Shown: positions 42,204 through 50,751, counted from the first letter of the stretch. The stretch: DNA of 64,000 nt from Oribacterium sp. (GCA_004554245.1 SFND01000007.1:5171-69170); one strand, 5' to 3'. Made by a program: numbers and translations. Notes: generated by a model from the letters alone, not told the origin.

Positions 42204-42362
42204 GTTTGTTTGCCACCCCCATTCAACGTTCTTTATCTATTTACTTATCGGCCCCGCCCCATGCAAACAAACAAAAATCGACGCCCATACATCCTGACCG
42301 AAATCCTGACTGGGGTGTTATCTGATAAAAACCTGGTGATCAGAGGTCTAGAAAGGAGGCAT

Positions 42363-42422
42363 ATGTATCACTGGTTACGACGGTTTCCCAAGTTTTCACA
42401 AAAACCGTTTATAGCATTCTAG
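42363..42422 (+). CDS. possible 19-residue peptide
   Basis: ATG three bases after a perfect AAAGGAGG, encoding MYHWLRRFPKFSQKPFIAF then TAG. It is basic and aromatic. The ribosome site is strong but the spacing is short, and there is no family to compare. It lies at the left edge of the internal array of the foldback element. Could be chance. Confidence 0.3.
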   Translation: MYHWLRRFPKFSQKPFIAF

Positions 42423-42665
42423 CACCATTAAGTTTTTTAATCTTTGTTACAAACAGGCGATTTTCGACTCGAGCACCATTAGATGATTTTCGCAAAGAGA
42501 GGATTTCAAAGAGCGATGCCATTATATTTTCTGGAGTTTGTAACAAACAGGGCATTTTCAAGATGCGTGCCATTAAGTGACTTTTACAAATCATTAATTT
42601 CGGTGATCTGTGCCATTAGATTATTTCACAGAATAAGAAATATCAAACTCTGTGACATTAAGTAT
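42420..42665. repeat. diverged GCCATTA array, 94-base superperiod
   Basis: CCATTA (or ACATTA) occurs at 42425, 42476, 42519, 42570, 42613 and 42655, i.e. steps of 51, 43, 51, 43 and 42. Two 94-base units align, with TTTGTTACAAACAGG matching TTTGTAACAAACAGG. A second, longer-period pair (TTGGCATC at 42871 and 42935; CAGCATCA after each) follows in the right half. Confidence 0.65.
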
Positions 42666-43140
42666 GCGGCTTCGAGACTGGCTCAGCTGGTGGTTTGCAG
42701 TAGAAAATCAGAGAAGAGATAAAGCCACTGACTCAGAAATAAGCGGTTTTGCGTCAAAAATCAGAATTTCACACTGATAATACCGGGCGAGAGTGACGGG
42801 ACTTAATGTCATAGACTCGCCAAGAAAGGCAACTGTGAAAAAGCCTAATGGCATACTAGCTTGATTTTTGTTGGCATCAGCTTCATTTTCTGCCAATTTG
42901 ATGCAGCATCATGATCCTCGGTTCCCTCTTACCGTTGGCATCCTTCCCATTTTTTGCTGTTTTGATACAGCATCACCCGCTCGGACGAATACAGGCGCCG
43001 ATTTTCTGTTTGCCTGCACAGGGTGGGGCCGATATGTAAGTAGATAAAGGATGTATACCGGGGGTGGGCAGGCAAACGAGAAGAGGCGCCTGGTATGGGC
43101 ATCCCATGAAAAATATCCAGGGTACAAAATCACCCTTGCC

Positions 43141-44073
43141 TTAACTATTATACTTATTCCGAAGCTTCGTCAGAAGCTCCTCGAAATACGCCGGATACGG
43201 CGAGCTGAACTCGACGTACTCCCCGGTTCGCGGATGAACGAAGCCCAGCACCTGCGCATGGAGACATTGGCCCTGAAGATCAAACGGGCACTTCTTCGGC
43301 CCATAGACCTCGTCCCCGAGCAGCGGATGACCGATGGAGGCCATGTGCACACGGATCTGATGCGTACGCCCCGTCTCGAGCGTGCACTGCACGAGGGTGT
43401 AGGCCCCGCCGAAGCGCTCGAGTACGTGATAGTGCGTCACCGCCGGGCGGCCGTTCAGCTCATCGATGGCCTGCTTCTTCCGGTCCTTCTTCGAGCGGCC
43501 GAGCGGTGCATCCACGGTGCCCTCGTCCTCCCGGAGGTTCCCGATCACGATCGCCACATAGCGGCGGGTGATGGAGTGAACCTTCAGCTGCGCCGCGAGC
43601 GATTTATGGGCCTGATCATTCTTGCAGACCACGAGCAGTCCCGTCGTGTTCATATCGATGCGGTGGACGATGCCCGGACGCATCACCCCGTTGATGGAGC
43701 TCAGCTCCGAACCACAGTGATACATCACCGCATTCACGAGCGTGCCCTGCGCATGCCCCGCCGCCGGATGCACGACCATCCCCTTCGGCTTATTCACGAT
43801 CAGCACATCCTGATCCTCGTAGATGATATCGAGCGGGATGTCCTCCGGCTCCACGTCGAGGGCGACCGGTGCCGGCAGGTCCAGCGACAGTACATCGCCT
43901 GCTTTCAGCTTCGTGCTCGCCTTCGCCGGCTTTCCGTTCAGAAGGATACGCTCCTCCTTCAGCAGCTTCGCCGCATAGCTCCGCGAGATCTCCGGCTCCT
44001 TCAGCGTCGCGAGATACTGATCGATCCGGACCGGACACAGCGCCGATGGTACACGGATTTCTACGAAATTCAT
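43141..44073 (-). CDS. rluD: 23S rRNA pseudouridine synthase, RluD type
   Basis: 310 residues: S4 RNA-binding domain at the N-terminus (PVRIDQYLATL ... SYAAKLLKEERILLNGKP), then the RluA-type catalytic domain with HRIDMNTTGLLV (catalytic Asp) and ETGRTHQIRVHM. It makes pseudouridines in 23S rRNA. The ATG at 44073 follows AGAGGTGTGAG. It is immediately downstream of lspA (gap of one base), as in many Firmicutes. Confidence 0.95.
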   Translation of the reverse strand: MNFVEIRVPSALCPVRIDQYLATLKEPEISRSYAAKLLKEERILLNGKPAKASTKLKAGDVLSLDLPAPVALDVEPEDIPLDIIYEDQDVLIVNKPKGMVVHPAAGHAQGTLVNAVMYHCGSELSSINGVMRPGIVHRIDMNTTGLLVVCKNDQAHKSLAAQLKVHSITRRYVAIVIGNLREDEGTVDAPLGRSKKDRKKQAIDELNGRPAVTHYHVLERFGGAYTLVQCTLETGRTHQIRVHMASIGHPLLGDEVYGPKKCPFDLQGQCLHAQVLGFVHPRTGEYVEFSSPYPAYFEELLTKLRNKYNS

Positions 44074-44074
44074 C

Positions 44075-44587
44075 TCACACCTCTTTGCTGCGATGCAGGA
44101 AGCCAAGTTCCTCATCCTTATAGTAGAAAAGGAAAAGCACGACCATCAGGGCGCAGCCCACCGTAACGTAGATATCGGCGACATTGAACACCGGAAAATC
44201 GATCGGGCTGAAATAGATGAAATCGACGACATACTGCTGACGGACACGATCGATGAAATTACCGATCGCACCCGAAAAAATCAGCTCGCATACGAGCAGC
44301 AGCGGCAGAAAATGCCGGTCTCCCTGCGGGATGCGGTGCACGACATAGACGATGCCGCACAGCACCACCACGGTGATAATATAGAAGAAAATCTGTGCCC
44401 CCTGCAGGCTGCCGAACGCTGCCCCGCGGTTCTCGATATACAGAAGGTACAGCACATTCCGGATGATCGGCACACGGTCTGCCCCCATGAGATGCTCTAC
44501 CGCAAGCTGCTTCGTGAACTGATCGAGACCGACCAGCAGCAACGCAAGCAGCAGAAAAATACCCCAACGTTTCAAATTCTCTTTCAT
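44075..44587 (-). CDS. lspA: lipoprotein signal peptidase
   Basis: 170 residues, four membrane helices. Catalytic aspartates Asp113 (GNFIDRV) and Asp138 (FNVADIYV) are present, with NRGAAFG also conserved. It removes prolipoprotein signal peptides, for instance that of the DD-carboxypeptidase lipoprotein encoded nearby. Confidence 0.96.
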   Translation of the reverse strand: MKENLKRWGIFLLLALLLVGLDQFTKQLAVEHLMGADRVPIIRNVLYLLYIENRGAAFGSLQGAQIFFYIITVVVLCGIVYVVHRIPQGDRHFLPLLLVCELIFSGAIGNFIDRVRQQYVVDFIYFSPIDFPVFNVADIYVTVGCALMVVLFLFYYKDEELGFLHRSKEV

Positions 44588-44701
44588 CTTACTCCCTGTT
44601 TTCCAGTGCTTCGCCCGCCTTTCACGGCCGCCGCACGGTTCTCATCCCGTGGCATAAATCAGCGCACCGACAGCGCCCGGCCCGCACTCCATGTTTTGTT
44701 C

Positions 44702-45787
44702 TCAGTCTGTCTGCATGATGGACCGAAGCCCCTCGAGCATCTGCGCATCCGACACGGCAAGATCGATATAGGCCTCGCCGAGCTGCCGAAGCAGGATGAA
44801 GCGCACATGACCATGGTCCATCTTCTTATCCTTCCGCGTCGCCTGGAGGATCTCCTCCTGGTTCATCGCCCGGCAGCGGGTCTCGAGACCGACCGCCGCC
44901 ATCAGTCGCTCAATGCTGTCGACCTCCGCCGCCGTCATCGTCCCGGAAATCTGCATCGCCGCGAGGCAGCCGAACGCCACGCACTGGCCATGGCTGTAGC
45001 TGAAGTTCGAGCACTTCTCGATCGCATGTCCTAAGGTATGACCGAAGTTCAGCAGCTGACGCTCCCCCTTCTCGGTCGGATCGACCTCGACCACCGCACG
45101 CTTGATGAGATTACTCTGATAGACAGTCTCCATCAGTACGGCCATATCCCGAAGCTCCAGCTCCGCCTGATGTGCCTTCAGGTAGTCGAAGTAATCACGG
45201 CTCCGGATGAGGGCATGCTTGATGACCTCCCCCATACCGGAGGCATACTGGATCGCATCCAGACTCCGAAGTGTCGCCACATTGCTATAGACGAGCGACG
45301 GCATGTGGAAGGCACCGACCATGTTCTTATAGGCGCGGAAATCAACGCCCGTCTTTCCGCCGATCGAGCTGTCGACCTGAGAAAGCAGGGTCGTCGGAAT
45401 CTGAATGAAACGGATCCCGCGCATATACGTCGCTGCCGCAAAGCCCGTCATATCCCCGACGACACCACCACCGAGGGCGACGAAGACATCATTTCGGTCG
45501 AAGCTCGCCTCGACCGCCGCCGCATAGATCTCCGCGATGGAATCTGTATTCTTATGCTCCTCCCCCGGCACCAGCACCAGCTCATGAAGCTCACGGAAGC
45601 ACGGACGAAGCGCCGCGCGCACCTCCTCGAGATACAGCGGTGCCACATGCGCATCCGTCACGATCAGCGCACGCCGCTCACGAAGCCCCAGCGTCTCTAC
45701 AGCCGCTGCCAGCCCCGCGAAACTCTCCTCGATATAAATCGAGTAGGAAAAAGCCCCCTGATACATCACATCTAATTTTCTCGCCAT
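44702..45787 (-). CDS. aroB: 3-dehydroquinate synthase
   Basis: Second shikimate-pathway enzyme, DAHP to 3-dehydroquinate. 361 residues; NAD-binding GGGVVGDMTGFAAATYMRG near residue 92, and metal-site residues in GEVIKHALI (Glu/His), NFGHTLGHAIE (His) and YSHGQCVA (His). The ATG at 45787 is chosen after AGGGGG; a TTG 18 bases earlier is possible. Separated from lspA by 114 bases without features. Confidence 0.95.
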   Translation of the reverse strand: MARKLDVMYQGAFSYSIYIEESFAGLAAAVETLGLRERRALIVTDAHVAPLYLEEVRAALRPCFRELHELVLVPGEEHKNTDSIAEIYAAAVEASFDRNDVFVALGGGVVGDMTGFAAATYMRGIRFIQIPTTLLSQVDSSIGGKTGVDFRAYKNMVGAFHMPSLVYSNVATLRSLDAIQYASGMGEVIKHALIRSRDYFDYLKAHQAELELRDMAVLMETVYQSNLIKRAVVEVDPTEKGERQLLNFGHTLGHAIEKCSNFSYSHGQCVAFGCLAAMQISGTMTAAEVDSIERLMAAVGLETRCRAMNQEEILQATRKDKKMDHGHVRFILLRQLGEAYIDLAVSDAQMLEGLRSIMQTD

Positions 45788-45900
45788 CGATCGATCCCCC
45801 TGCAAAAAACTCTTCTCATTCTATCATACAGATCCCATAAAATACAGTTCAGAAAACTACTCACTGAGATACCTTACAGTTACATCCGTAATCTTTCAGG

Positions 45901-46132
45901 CAGGTGCCCCGGAGGGCCGGCAACAGAAGCCATACGGAGCGGTCGTGAAAGATCAAGCCGGAGCCCCTTAGCGGCACTTGGTGTTATCTCTCCTTGGAAC
46001 CCTCTGCAACGCTGAGTTTTCATAAAGAAAACTCATTGATTGCAGAGGGCCTAGTGCCGCTTAGGGGCTTCGGCTTAGAGCTTTCCGAGCGCGCAGTACT
46101 GTGCTTCTGTTGCCGGCCCTCCGGGGCACCTG
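45901..46132 (-). repeat. family-2 structured hairpin element, copy A
   Basis: The whole 232 bases fold as one hairpin. Outer arms CAGGTGCCCCGGAGGGCCGG/CCGGCCCTCCGGGGCACCTG with AACAG/CTGTT; a side part with CAGTACTG; middle arms GCCCCTAAGCGGCACT / AGTGCCGCTAAGGGGC (read on -); and an apical hairpin CCCTCTGCAA...TTGCAGAGGG around GAGTTTTCTTTATGAAAACTC (46000-46049). It lies between sepF and aroB. Confidence 0.8.
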
Positions 46133-46143
46133 TCCTAAGATGT

Positions 46144-46171
46144 AAAAAACGGAGGGACCTGCGTCCCTCCG
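46144..46171 (-). terminator. terminator after sepF
   Basis: CGGAGGGAC/GTCCCTCCG with six T on the - exit side. Confidence 0.9.
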
Positions 46172-46188
46172 CCCTGTATCCGTTTCGA

Positions 46189-46719
46189 TTAAACCCGAAG
46201 ATTCAGACCACCGATGTTTACATCTGCGCTCGCTGCCAGAATATTCTGGAAATCACCGGACAACTCCACATTTGGCGGTGTCGCGATGAAAATATAGTTC
46301 GAGATCTTCTGAAGATTTCCCTCCAGAGAATACGCTGAACCGGATGTGAAATCGATGATGCGCTGCGCGATCTCCATATGAAGGCCCTCCATATTGAGAA
46401 CGACCGCCTTCCCCTGAAGCAGGTAATCACAGATCTCTCTGGAATCATCCATCGAGGTCGGCTTGATCATGGTGACCTCCATACCTCTATGTGTCGGCTG
46501 CGGCTGTGCCTGTGACTTTCTGGAGAAAAGTGTCGGCTTTAACGGGCGATCCTCTGCCCTGTCGTCGTCCATATCCTGCGACTTTGATCTCGTGAAGATG
46601 TTACCACCACGCTGTGACTCCTCATCATAATCGTCGTCATAATTATAATCGTCATCCAGATCGTAATCATCATCCTGATCGACGCGCATGGATTTCATGA
46701 TATTACTGATAAAGCTCAT
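46189..46719 (-). CDS. sepF: cell division protein SepF
   Basis: 176 residues. N-terminal amphipathic membrane anchor (MSFISNIMKSMRV), a very acidic Asp/Tyr-rich linker (16-35), and the C-terminal FtsZ-bundling domain (about 80-170, REICDYLLQGKAVVLNMEG, RIIDFTSGSAYSLEG). It organises FtsZ at the division site. Preceded by a clear promoter. Confidence 0.95.
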   Translation of the reverse strand: MSFISNIMKSMRVDQDDDYDLDDDYNYDDDYDEESQRGGNIFTRSKSQDMDDDRAEDRPLKPTLFSRKSQAQPQPTHRGMEVTMIKPTSMDDSREICDYLLQGKAVVLNMEGLHMEIAQRIIDFTSGSAYSLEGNLQKISNYIFIATPPNVELSGDFQNILAASADVNIGGLNLRV

Positions 46720-46767
46720 TTACTTAACCCCCGTGTACACACAGTTTCCCTACTATTCATAAGGTCT

Positions 46768-46795
46768 ATTTTATACAATTATCGTTCCTTGTCAA
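46768..46795 (-). promoter_or_regulatory. promoter of sepF
   Basis: On -, TTGACA (46795-46790), 16-base spacer, TAAAAT (46773-46768). Confidence 0.65.
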
Positions 46796-46875
46796 TAAAT
46801 ACAACTCCGTGTTCTAACATGAAAACACAGAATAGTGAAATTTTACACCATTTTCACGGTTTGTAAAGTCTTAAA

Positions 46876-48315
46876 TCACTGGTAAACGAGCTGTCCATCC
46901 TTCACGAGTGACGCATTCAGTACGATATGATCATAGACCGAGATGCCGTAATCTGTATTCTCGGCGACGACGAGGTAATCCGTGTTCTGCTCGATCGGCA
47001 CGATCTGTCGGAAGATGCAGTAGCCACGGTTGATGTTGTAGACACCCTGCAGGGACTTCACCGGTCCCACCGGATAGGTCATCGTCGAGTCGAGCTGACC
47101 GCTCGCCGCCGCTTCCGGTCGCACGAGGATGTTATTCGTTCGGATCGAACTCGTATTACTGTCATCTGGAATGCTGAGGTAGCAGTACTGATCATCGATA
47201 CGGTAGATGTCCGTCGGTACGAACTCGACGGAAGCACCGGAACCATCCTGAGCCACGGCCTCACGATAGAAGCCGGTGCTGCCATCCGGCCCCGTCGTCT
47301 TAAACGCCTTCGGAACGATATAGAAATCCTTCTCCGTAACCGCGGTCACTGGAATCTTGAGTCCCTTCTGATCATTCGTCACGATATCGAACTGGATGAA
47401 ACGCTCGTCACAGAACTGTTCCATCAGCTCTGTAAAATCGAGCTGACCATAGCTGTTTCCATCCTTGCCCGTAAAGACCTGAAGCGTCGCGTTCACCGTC
47501 AGATCCGATTCTGTAAAGTGAACCTTTACACTCTTCACATCCTGATACTTCGCCTTCCCTGCATCATCGAGCTGGAACACGAGACTCCACTTCTCACTGG
47601 TGATCAGCTTATACACCGGCTGACCGCTCTCCATCAGCGCACCCGGCTTCGTGATGTTCCGCTTATAACCACTCATCGTGAAGAGATCCGCGGTCACCGC
47701 GTCTGCCGTCAGCGCCTCATCACCGTCGATGGTATACGAGACCACTCCGGCCTGATCTGCACTCACCCGCACATAGTTGATACCGAGCTTCTGCAGTACA
47801 TCATCGAGGTCCTGCGCATTCGCTACGCTGGAGTACTCGAGTGCAGACGCATCGAGGGCGTACTTCGTATTATACAGTGCAGAGAAATTGCTGTTTTTAA
47901 AGGACTGTGAAAACTGGGACAGACGATAGCGGATATCCGAGATCTGCTCACTCGTCATCTCCGTCGTAAGCTCCGGATGCTCCTTCAGATAGGACTGGAG
48001 TGCACCGGTCTCATCGATGGTATAGACATCACTGCCGACAGCCACTCTCCGGCCATCCTGGATATAGTAGTGCACATAGCCGGAGCTGGTTGCATTCACG
48101 GCCTGCTCCTGACGGATGGCGATGCCTGTATACTGCTGGTCACGGACGATGCTCCCCTTCTGAACCTCATAATATCGAATCTGGTCCCGGGAAACATAGG
48201 AGTATACACTAAAAACAATGTAGAGAAAGATAATCGCGAAGATTATCATCCCTACATTGAATTGAAATGGTCTTCTGTATTTAGCTGTAGATTTTACTTG
48301 CTGTTTAACGGCCAT
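46876..48315 (-). CDS. HlyD-like membrane-anchored protein next to sepF
   Basis: 479 residues. Basic N-terminus, one membrane helix (about 21-42), then a long extracellular part with a biotinyl-lipoyl-like segment (GYVHYYIQDGRRVAVGSDVYTID) as in HlyD/membrane-fusion proteins. Clostridia often encode such a protein beside sepF. No transporter gene accompanies it, so an envelope or division role is more likely than efflux. The exact function is unknown. Confidence 0.75.
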   Translation of the reverse strand: MAVKQQVKSTAKYRRPFQFNVGMIIFAIIFLYIVFSVYSYVSRDQIRYYEVQKGSIVRDQQYTGIAIRQEQAVNATSSGYVHYYIQDGRRVAVGSDVYTIDETGALQSYLKEHPELTTEMTSEQISDIRYRLSQFSQSFKNSNFSALYNTKYALDASALEYSSVANAQDLDDVLQKLGINYVRVSADQAGVVSYTIDGDEALTADAVTADLFTMSGYKRNITKPGALMESGQPVYKLITSEKWSLVFQLDDAGKAKYQDVKSVKVHFTESDLTVNATLQVFTGKDGNSYGQLDFTELMEQFCDERFIQFDIVTNDQKGLKIPVTAVTEKDFYIVPKAFKTTGPDGSTGFYREAVAQDGSGASVEFVPTDIYRIDDQYCYLSIPDDSNTSSIRTNNILVRPEAAASGQLDSTMTYPVGPVKSLQGVYNINRGYCIFRQIVPIEQNTDYLVVAENTDYGISVYDHIVLNASLVKDGQLVYQ

Positions 48316-48328
48316 TGTGAACTGTGGA

Positions 48329-48748
48329 TTAAAGCGCGATCGCTACATCCTTCTTAACGCTGTCAGGAAGCTCCTCGGCATCCATCGATACGCTCAGTAC
48401 GAAGGTTACCTTGTACTTATCGCCGAGATCCTCTAAACGCTTGATGCAGTTTGTGATATCTGCGCCCTCAAGAGAAGAAAGCTTAAGGAAGCTGTCCAGG
48501 AACATGTACTCGAGGTCGTGATCCTGAGAAATAATACCGCTTACGAAGCCGATGAAAGCATCTTCGGAATCGATTGGGAACTCATTTACGTTAATAAGAC
48601 GGATCTTATTACTGAGCTCATACATATGCTGTGCCGACTTATCAAGGAAATCCACGCTGCCGTTGGCTTCCTTCACTACTGAGTTTGCCTTATCAAGAAG
48701 CTGCTTGGTCTTACCTTTGCCTCTCTTGCCTACAATCAACTGTACCAT
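48329..48748 (-). CDS. small P-loop NTPase-like protein
   Basis: 139 residues. A Walker A GKRGKGKT at residues 7-14 starts the protein; no Walker B is obvious beyond LEYMFLDSFLKL. Clostridial relatives are often labelled as PilT-like, but the secretion-ATPase motifs are missing, so the name is unsafe. The start at 48748 follows AGGAGGT; the longer frame is ruled out by this. Fourteen bases upstream of the HlyD-like gene, so co-transcribed with it and probably linked in role. Confidence 0.7.
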   Translation of the reverse strand: MVQLIVGKRGKGKTKQLLDKANSVVKEANGSVDFLDKSAQHMYELSNKIRLINVNEFPIDSEDAFIGFVSGIISQDHDLEYMFLDSFLKLSSLEGADITNCIKRLEDLGDKYKVTFVLSVSMDAEELPDSVKKDVAIAL

Positions 48749-48847
48749 AGTCAAGTACCTCCTAACTTTTGTAGGTTTAGTATATCTCATTCGGGGGTCT
48801 AATTCAAGGAGCAATCACAGAACATGGCTTCTAAAAATCCGAGCGCA

Positions 48848-49192
48848 CACCCCGGAGAGCCGGCACCAGAAGCACAGTACTGCGCGCTCGGAAAGCTCTA
48901 AGTCGAAACCCATAAGCGGCACTAGGCCCTCTGCAATCACTGAGTTTTCTTTATGAAAACTCAGCGTTGCAGAGGGTTCCAAGGAGAGATGGCAAGGAGA
49001 CGATGCCATCAGAAGCGCCTACGGCGCGGGCATCGTCGTTTGATTTTGCCACCACGGTGGCAAAACGGCCTCGCCGCCCGGGGGCATCCATGCGCTGAAG
49101 GCGCATGGATATTTACCAAGTGCCGCTAATGGGTTACGACTTGATCTTTCACGACCACTTCGTATGGCTTCTGGTGCCGGCTCTCCGGGGTG
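48848..49192 (+). repeat. family-2 structured hairpin element, copy B, with inserted hairpins
   Basis: Outer arms CACCCCGGAGAGCCGGCACC/GGTGCCGGCTCTCCGGGGTG; middle arms ACCCATAAGCGGCACT/AGTGCCGCTAATGGGT; apical hairpin CCCTCTGCAA...TTGCAGAGGG (48927-48976) with the same GAGTTTTCTTTATG core as copy A. Stem bases that differ from copy A differ on both arms. About 125 extra bases (48990-49115) hold three more hairpins, including GACGATGCC/GGGCATCGTC and ATCCATGCGC/GCGCATGGAT. Orientation is opposite to copy A. It starts 100 bases upstream of the P-loop gene and ends 5 bases from the dacA stop. Confidence 0.8.
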
Positions 49193-49196
49193 TAGC

Positions 49197-50237
49197 TCAG
49201 TGGATCTTCTCCAGTAGCATCGTCATATTTGCGTAGAGATCATCGCGGGTTTTCGCCTTCATGACGGTGCTGATGAACTCCTCGCCGGTGGCTTCTTTTT
49301 CCGTCGCCTGGGTGAGGCAGTAGCCGGCGGCCTTTGTGGTGCCGGTCTTTCCGCCGAGGACGCGGAGGCCGTCCGGTGTCTCGACTTCACCAAGCATGTA
49401 CTTGTTCGAGACGGTCCACTCCTGCTTCTTCGGCATGCCGTTCGCGTCCTTGTACTCCGGATCGTAATGCACGCTTCCGACGATCTCACGGAAGGCGTCA
49501 TACGCGAGGGCTGCATGCAACGTCAGGTAGATATCATACGGCGTCATATAGTGATTCTCGTCCGGCAGTCCGTTCACGTTTACGAAGTGACAGCCGGTGG
49601 CACCGATCTCCATTGCCGTTTCATTCATCATCTCCACGAAGGCGTCAACGGAGCCGGCCGTGGCCTCCGCGACAGCCACCGCGGCATCATTTCCGGACGG
49701 CAGCAGCATACCATAGAGAAGCTCCTCGATGGTGAGGGTCTCGCCCGGATGGATATAGGCCATGGAGGATCCGGAAACCGTGATTTTCGAGTTCTGCGTG
49801 ACCGTGAACTCCTGCTGCAGGTCGTCGACATGCCGGAGGCACACGAGGGCCGTCATCACCTTCGTGATGGATGCCGGGTAGGTGCGGACATACGGATTCT
49901 TCGAGACGAGCACCTGTGGATCGTCGCCCTCGTTCGAGACGAGAAGGGCTGCCTCTGCTGTGAGGCCGTCTGCCCCGACCGCCTGCTTCGCATCTGGAAG
50001 CGCGAGTCCCTTCGAGAAGCCATCTGCGTGCTTCCCGGAGACGTCGCTGACGCTGACCGCATTCATGCGGGTGAGTCCCATGCGGATGTCATAGCTGTGC
50101 TCCAGCTTCTTTCGCCCGCAGCCGGCGAGCGGTATCATAAAAAGCAAGCATAAAAGAAACGGAAGGAGTCTTCGCTGGAAGCTCCCTCCGGATGGTTTCA
50201 TGCTGCGATCGCGATTCTTTCGATTCTGTCTAAGCAT
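49197..50237 (-). CDS. dacA: D-alanyl-D-alanine carboxypeptidase, lipoprotein
   Basis: 346-residue penicillin-binding protein of the S11 family, trimming pentapeptide stems. Active-site motifs Ser123-x-x-Lys126 (SITK), Ser181-Gly-Asn and Lys297-Thr-Gly. The N-terminal hydrophobic segment ends in a lipobox LAGC (Cys40), so it is a lipoprotein rather than C-terminally anchored. The start at 50237 follows AGGAG; an internal ATG at 50201 lacks a site. Confidence 0.92.
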   Translation of the reverse strand: MLRQNRKNRDRSMKPSGGSFQRRLLPFLLCLLFMIPLAGCGRKKLEHSYDIRMGLTRMNAVSVSDVSGKHADGFSKGLALPDAKQAVGADGLTAEAALLVSNEGDDPQVLVSKNPYVRTYPASITKVMTALVCLRHVDDLQQEFTVTQNSKITVSGSSMAYIHPGETLTIEELLYGMLLPSGNDAAVAVAEATAGSVDAFVEMMNETAMEIGATGCHFVNVNGLPDENHYMTPYDIYLTLHAALAYDAFREIVGSVHYDPEYKDANGMPKKQEWTVSNKYMLGEVETPDGLRVLGGKTGTTKAAGYCLTQATEKEATGEEFISTVMKAKTRDDLYANMTMLLEKIH

Positions 50238-50361
50238 GTATCTGTTTATCTCCTGTCGTAATCTTTGTTGCCCTGATCTCGCACCGAGCGGACCGTGAAA
50301 CCGTACCGACGCGCTGCGCTTGCAGGCAGCGGTTTCAGCCGGGCCATGGTCAATGTCTACA

Positions 50362-50751
50362 TCAGATGTTTCGCCACTCGAGATCGCCACGCTCCAGCGC
50401 CTTGATCAGAAGCTCGGCGGTCGCGAGGTTCGTCGCGATCGGGATATTGTAGCTGTCGCACAGACGAACGATGGAGTTGACCTCCGGCTCCTGTGCCTTT
50501 ACATGTAACGGGTCACGCAGGAAAATCACCATATCGAGGTTTCCCTGCTCGATCTGTGATGCCAGCTGACGAGCGCCGCCCGTCTCTCCCGGCAGGAATT
50601 TATGTATACGAAGATTCGTGACCTCCTCGATGAGGAGTCCGGTGGTACCGGTCGCATAGAGCTCATGCTTGCTCAGGATGCCACGGTAGGCGATGCAGAA
50701 GTTCTGCATCAGCTTCTTCTTTGAATCATGTGCGATTAATCCGACATTCAT
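50362..50751 (-). CDS. mgsA: methylglyoxal synthase
   Basis: 129 residues; converts dihydroxyacetone phosphate to methylglyoxal. IAHDSKK, ATGTTG, GETGGARQLA and FLRDPL are the conserved phosphate-site motifs. In Firmicutes it commonly follows the mre/rodA genes, as here. Confidence 0.95.
   Translation of the reverse strand: MNVGLIAHDSKKKLMQNFCIAYRGILSKHELYATGTTGLLIEEVTNLRIHKFLPGETGGARQLASQIEQGNLDMVIFLRDPLHVKAQEPEVNSIVRLCDSYNIPIATNLATAELLIKALERGDLEWRNI

Larger units (their letters stand above)
42199..43090. mobile_element. noncoding foldback element with structured inverted ends
   Basis: About 0.9 kb, AT-rich, with no convincing gene. The left end (42199-42277) is a hairpin TTTTTGTTTGTTTGC/GCAAACAAACAAAAA. 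The right end (42994-43090) is a hairpin GGCGCC...GTTTGCCTGC/GCAGGCAAAC...GGCGCC. Their loops are the same sequence in opposite orientation: GGGGCCGATATGTAAGTAG and ATAAAGG at the right match TTTACTTATCGGCCCC and CTTTAT at the left. The inside has a diverged array of GCCATTA motifs, and its right half mirrors its left half (TGACATTAAGT at 42653 with ACTTAATGTCA at 42801). It resembles a large MITE or foldback element, or a pair of structured RNAs. Confidence 0.6.

Noticed and set aside
42420..42665. CRISPR array
   Set aside because: The repeated motif is short and diverged, spacing alternates, and no cas gene is present.
42483..42722. 79-codon frame on + in the foldback element
   Set aside because: It reads through the repeat array, lacks a ribosome site and is interrupted in the equivalent frame of the neighbouring unit.
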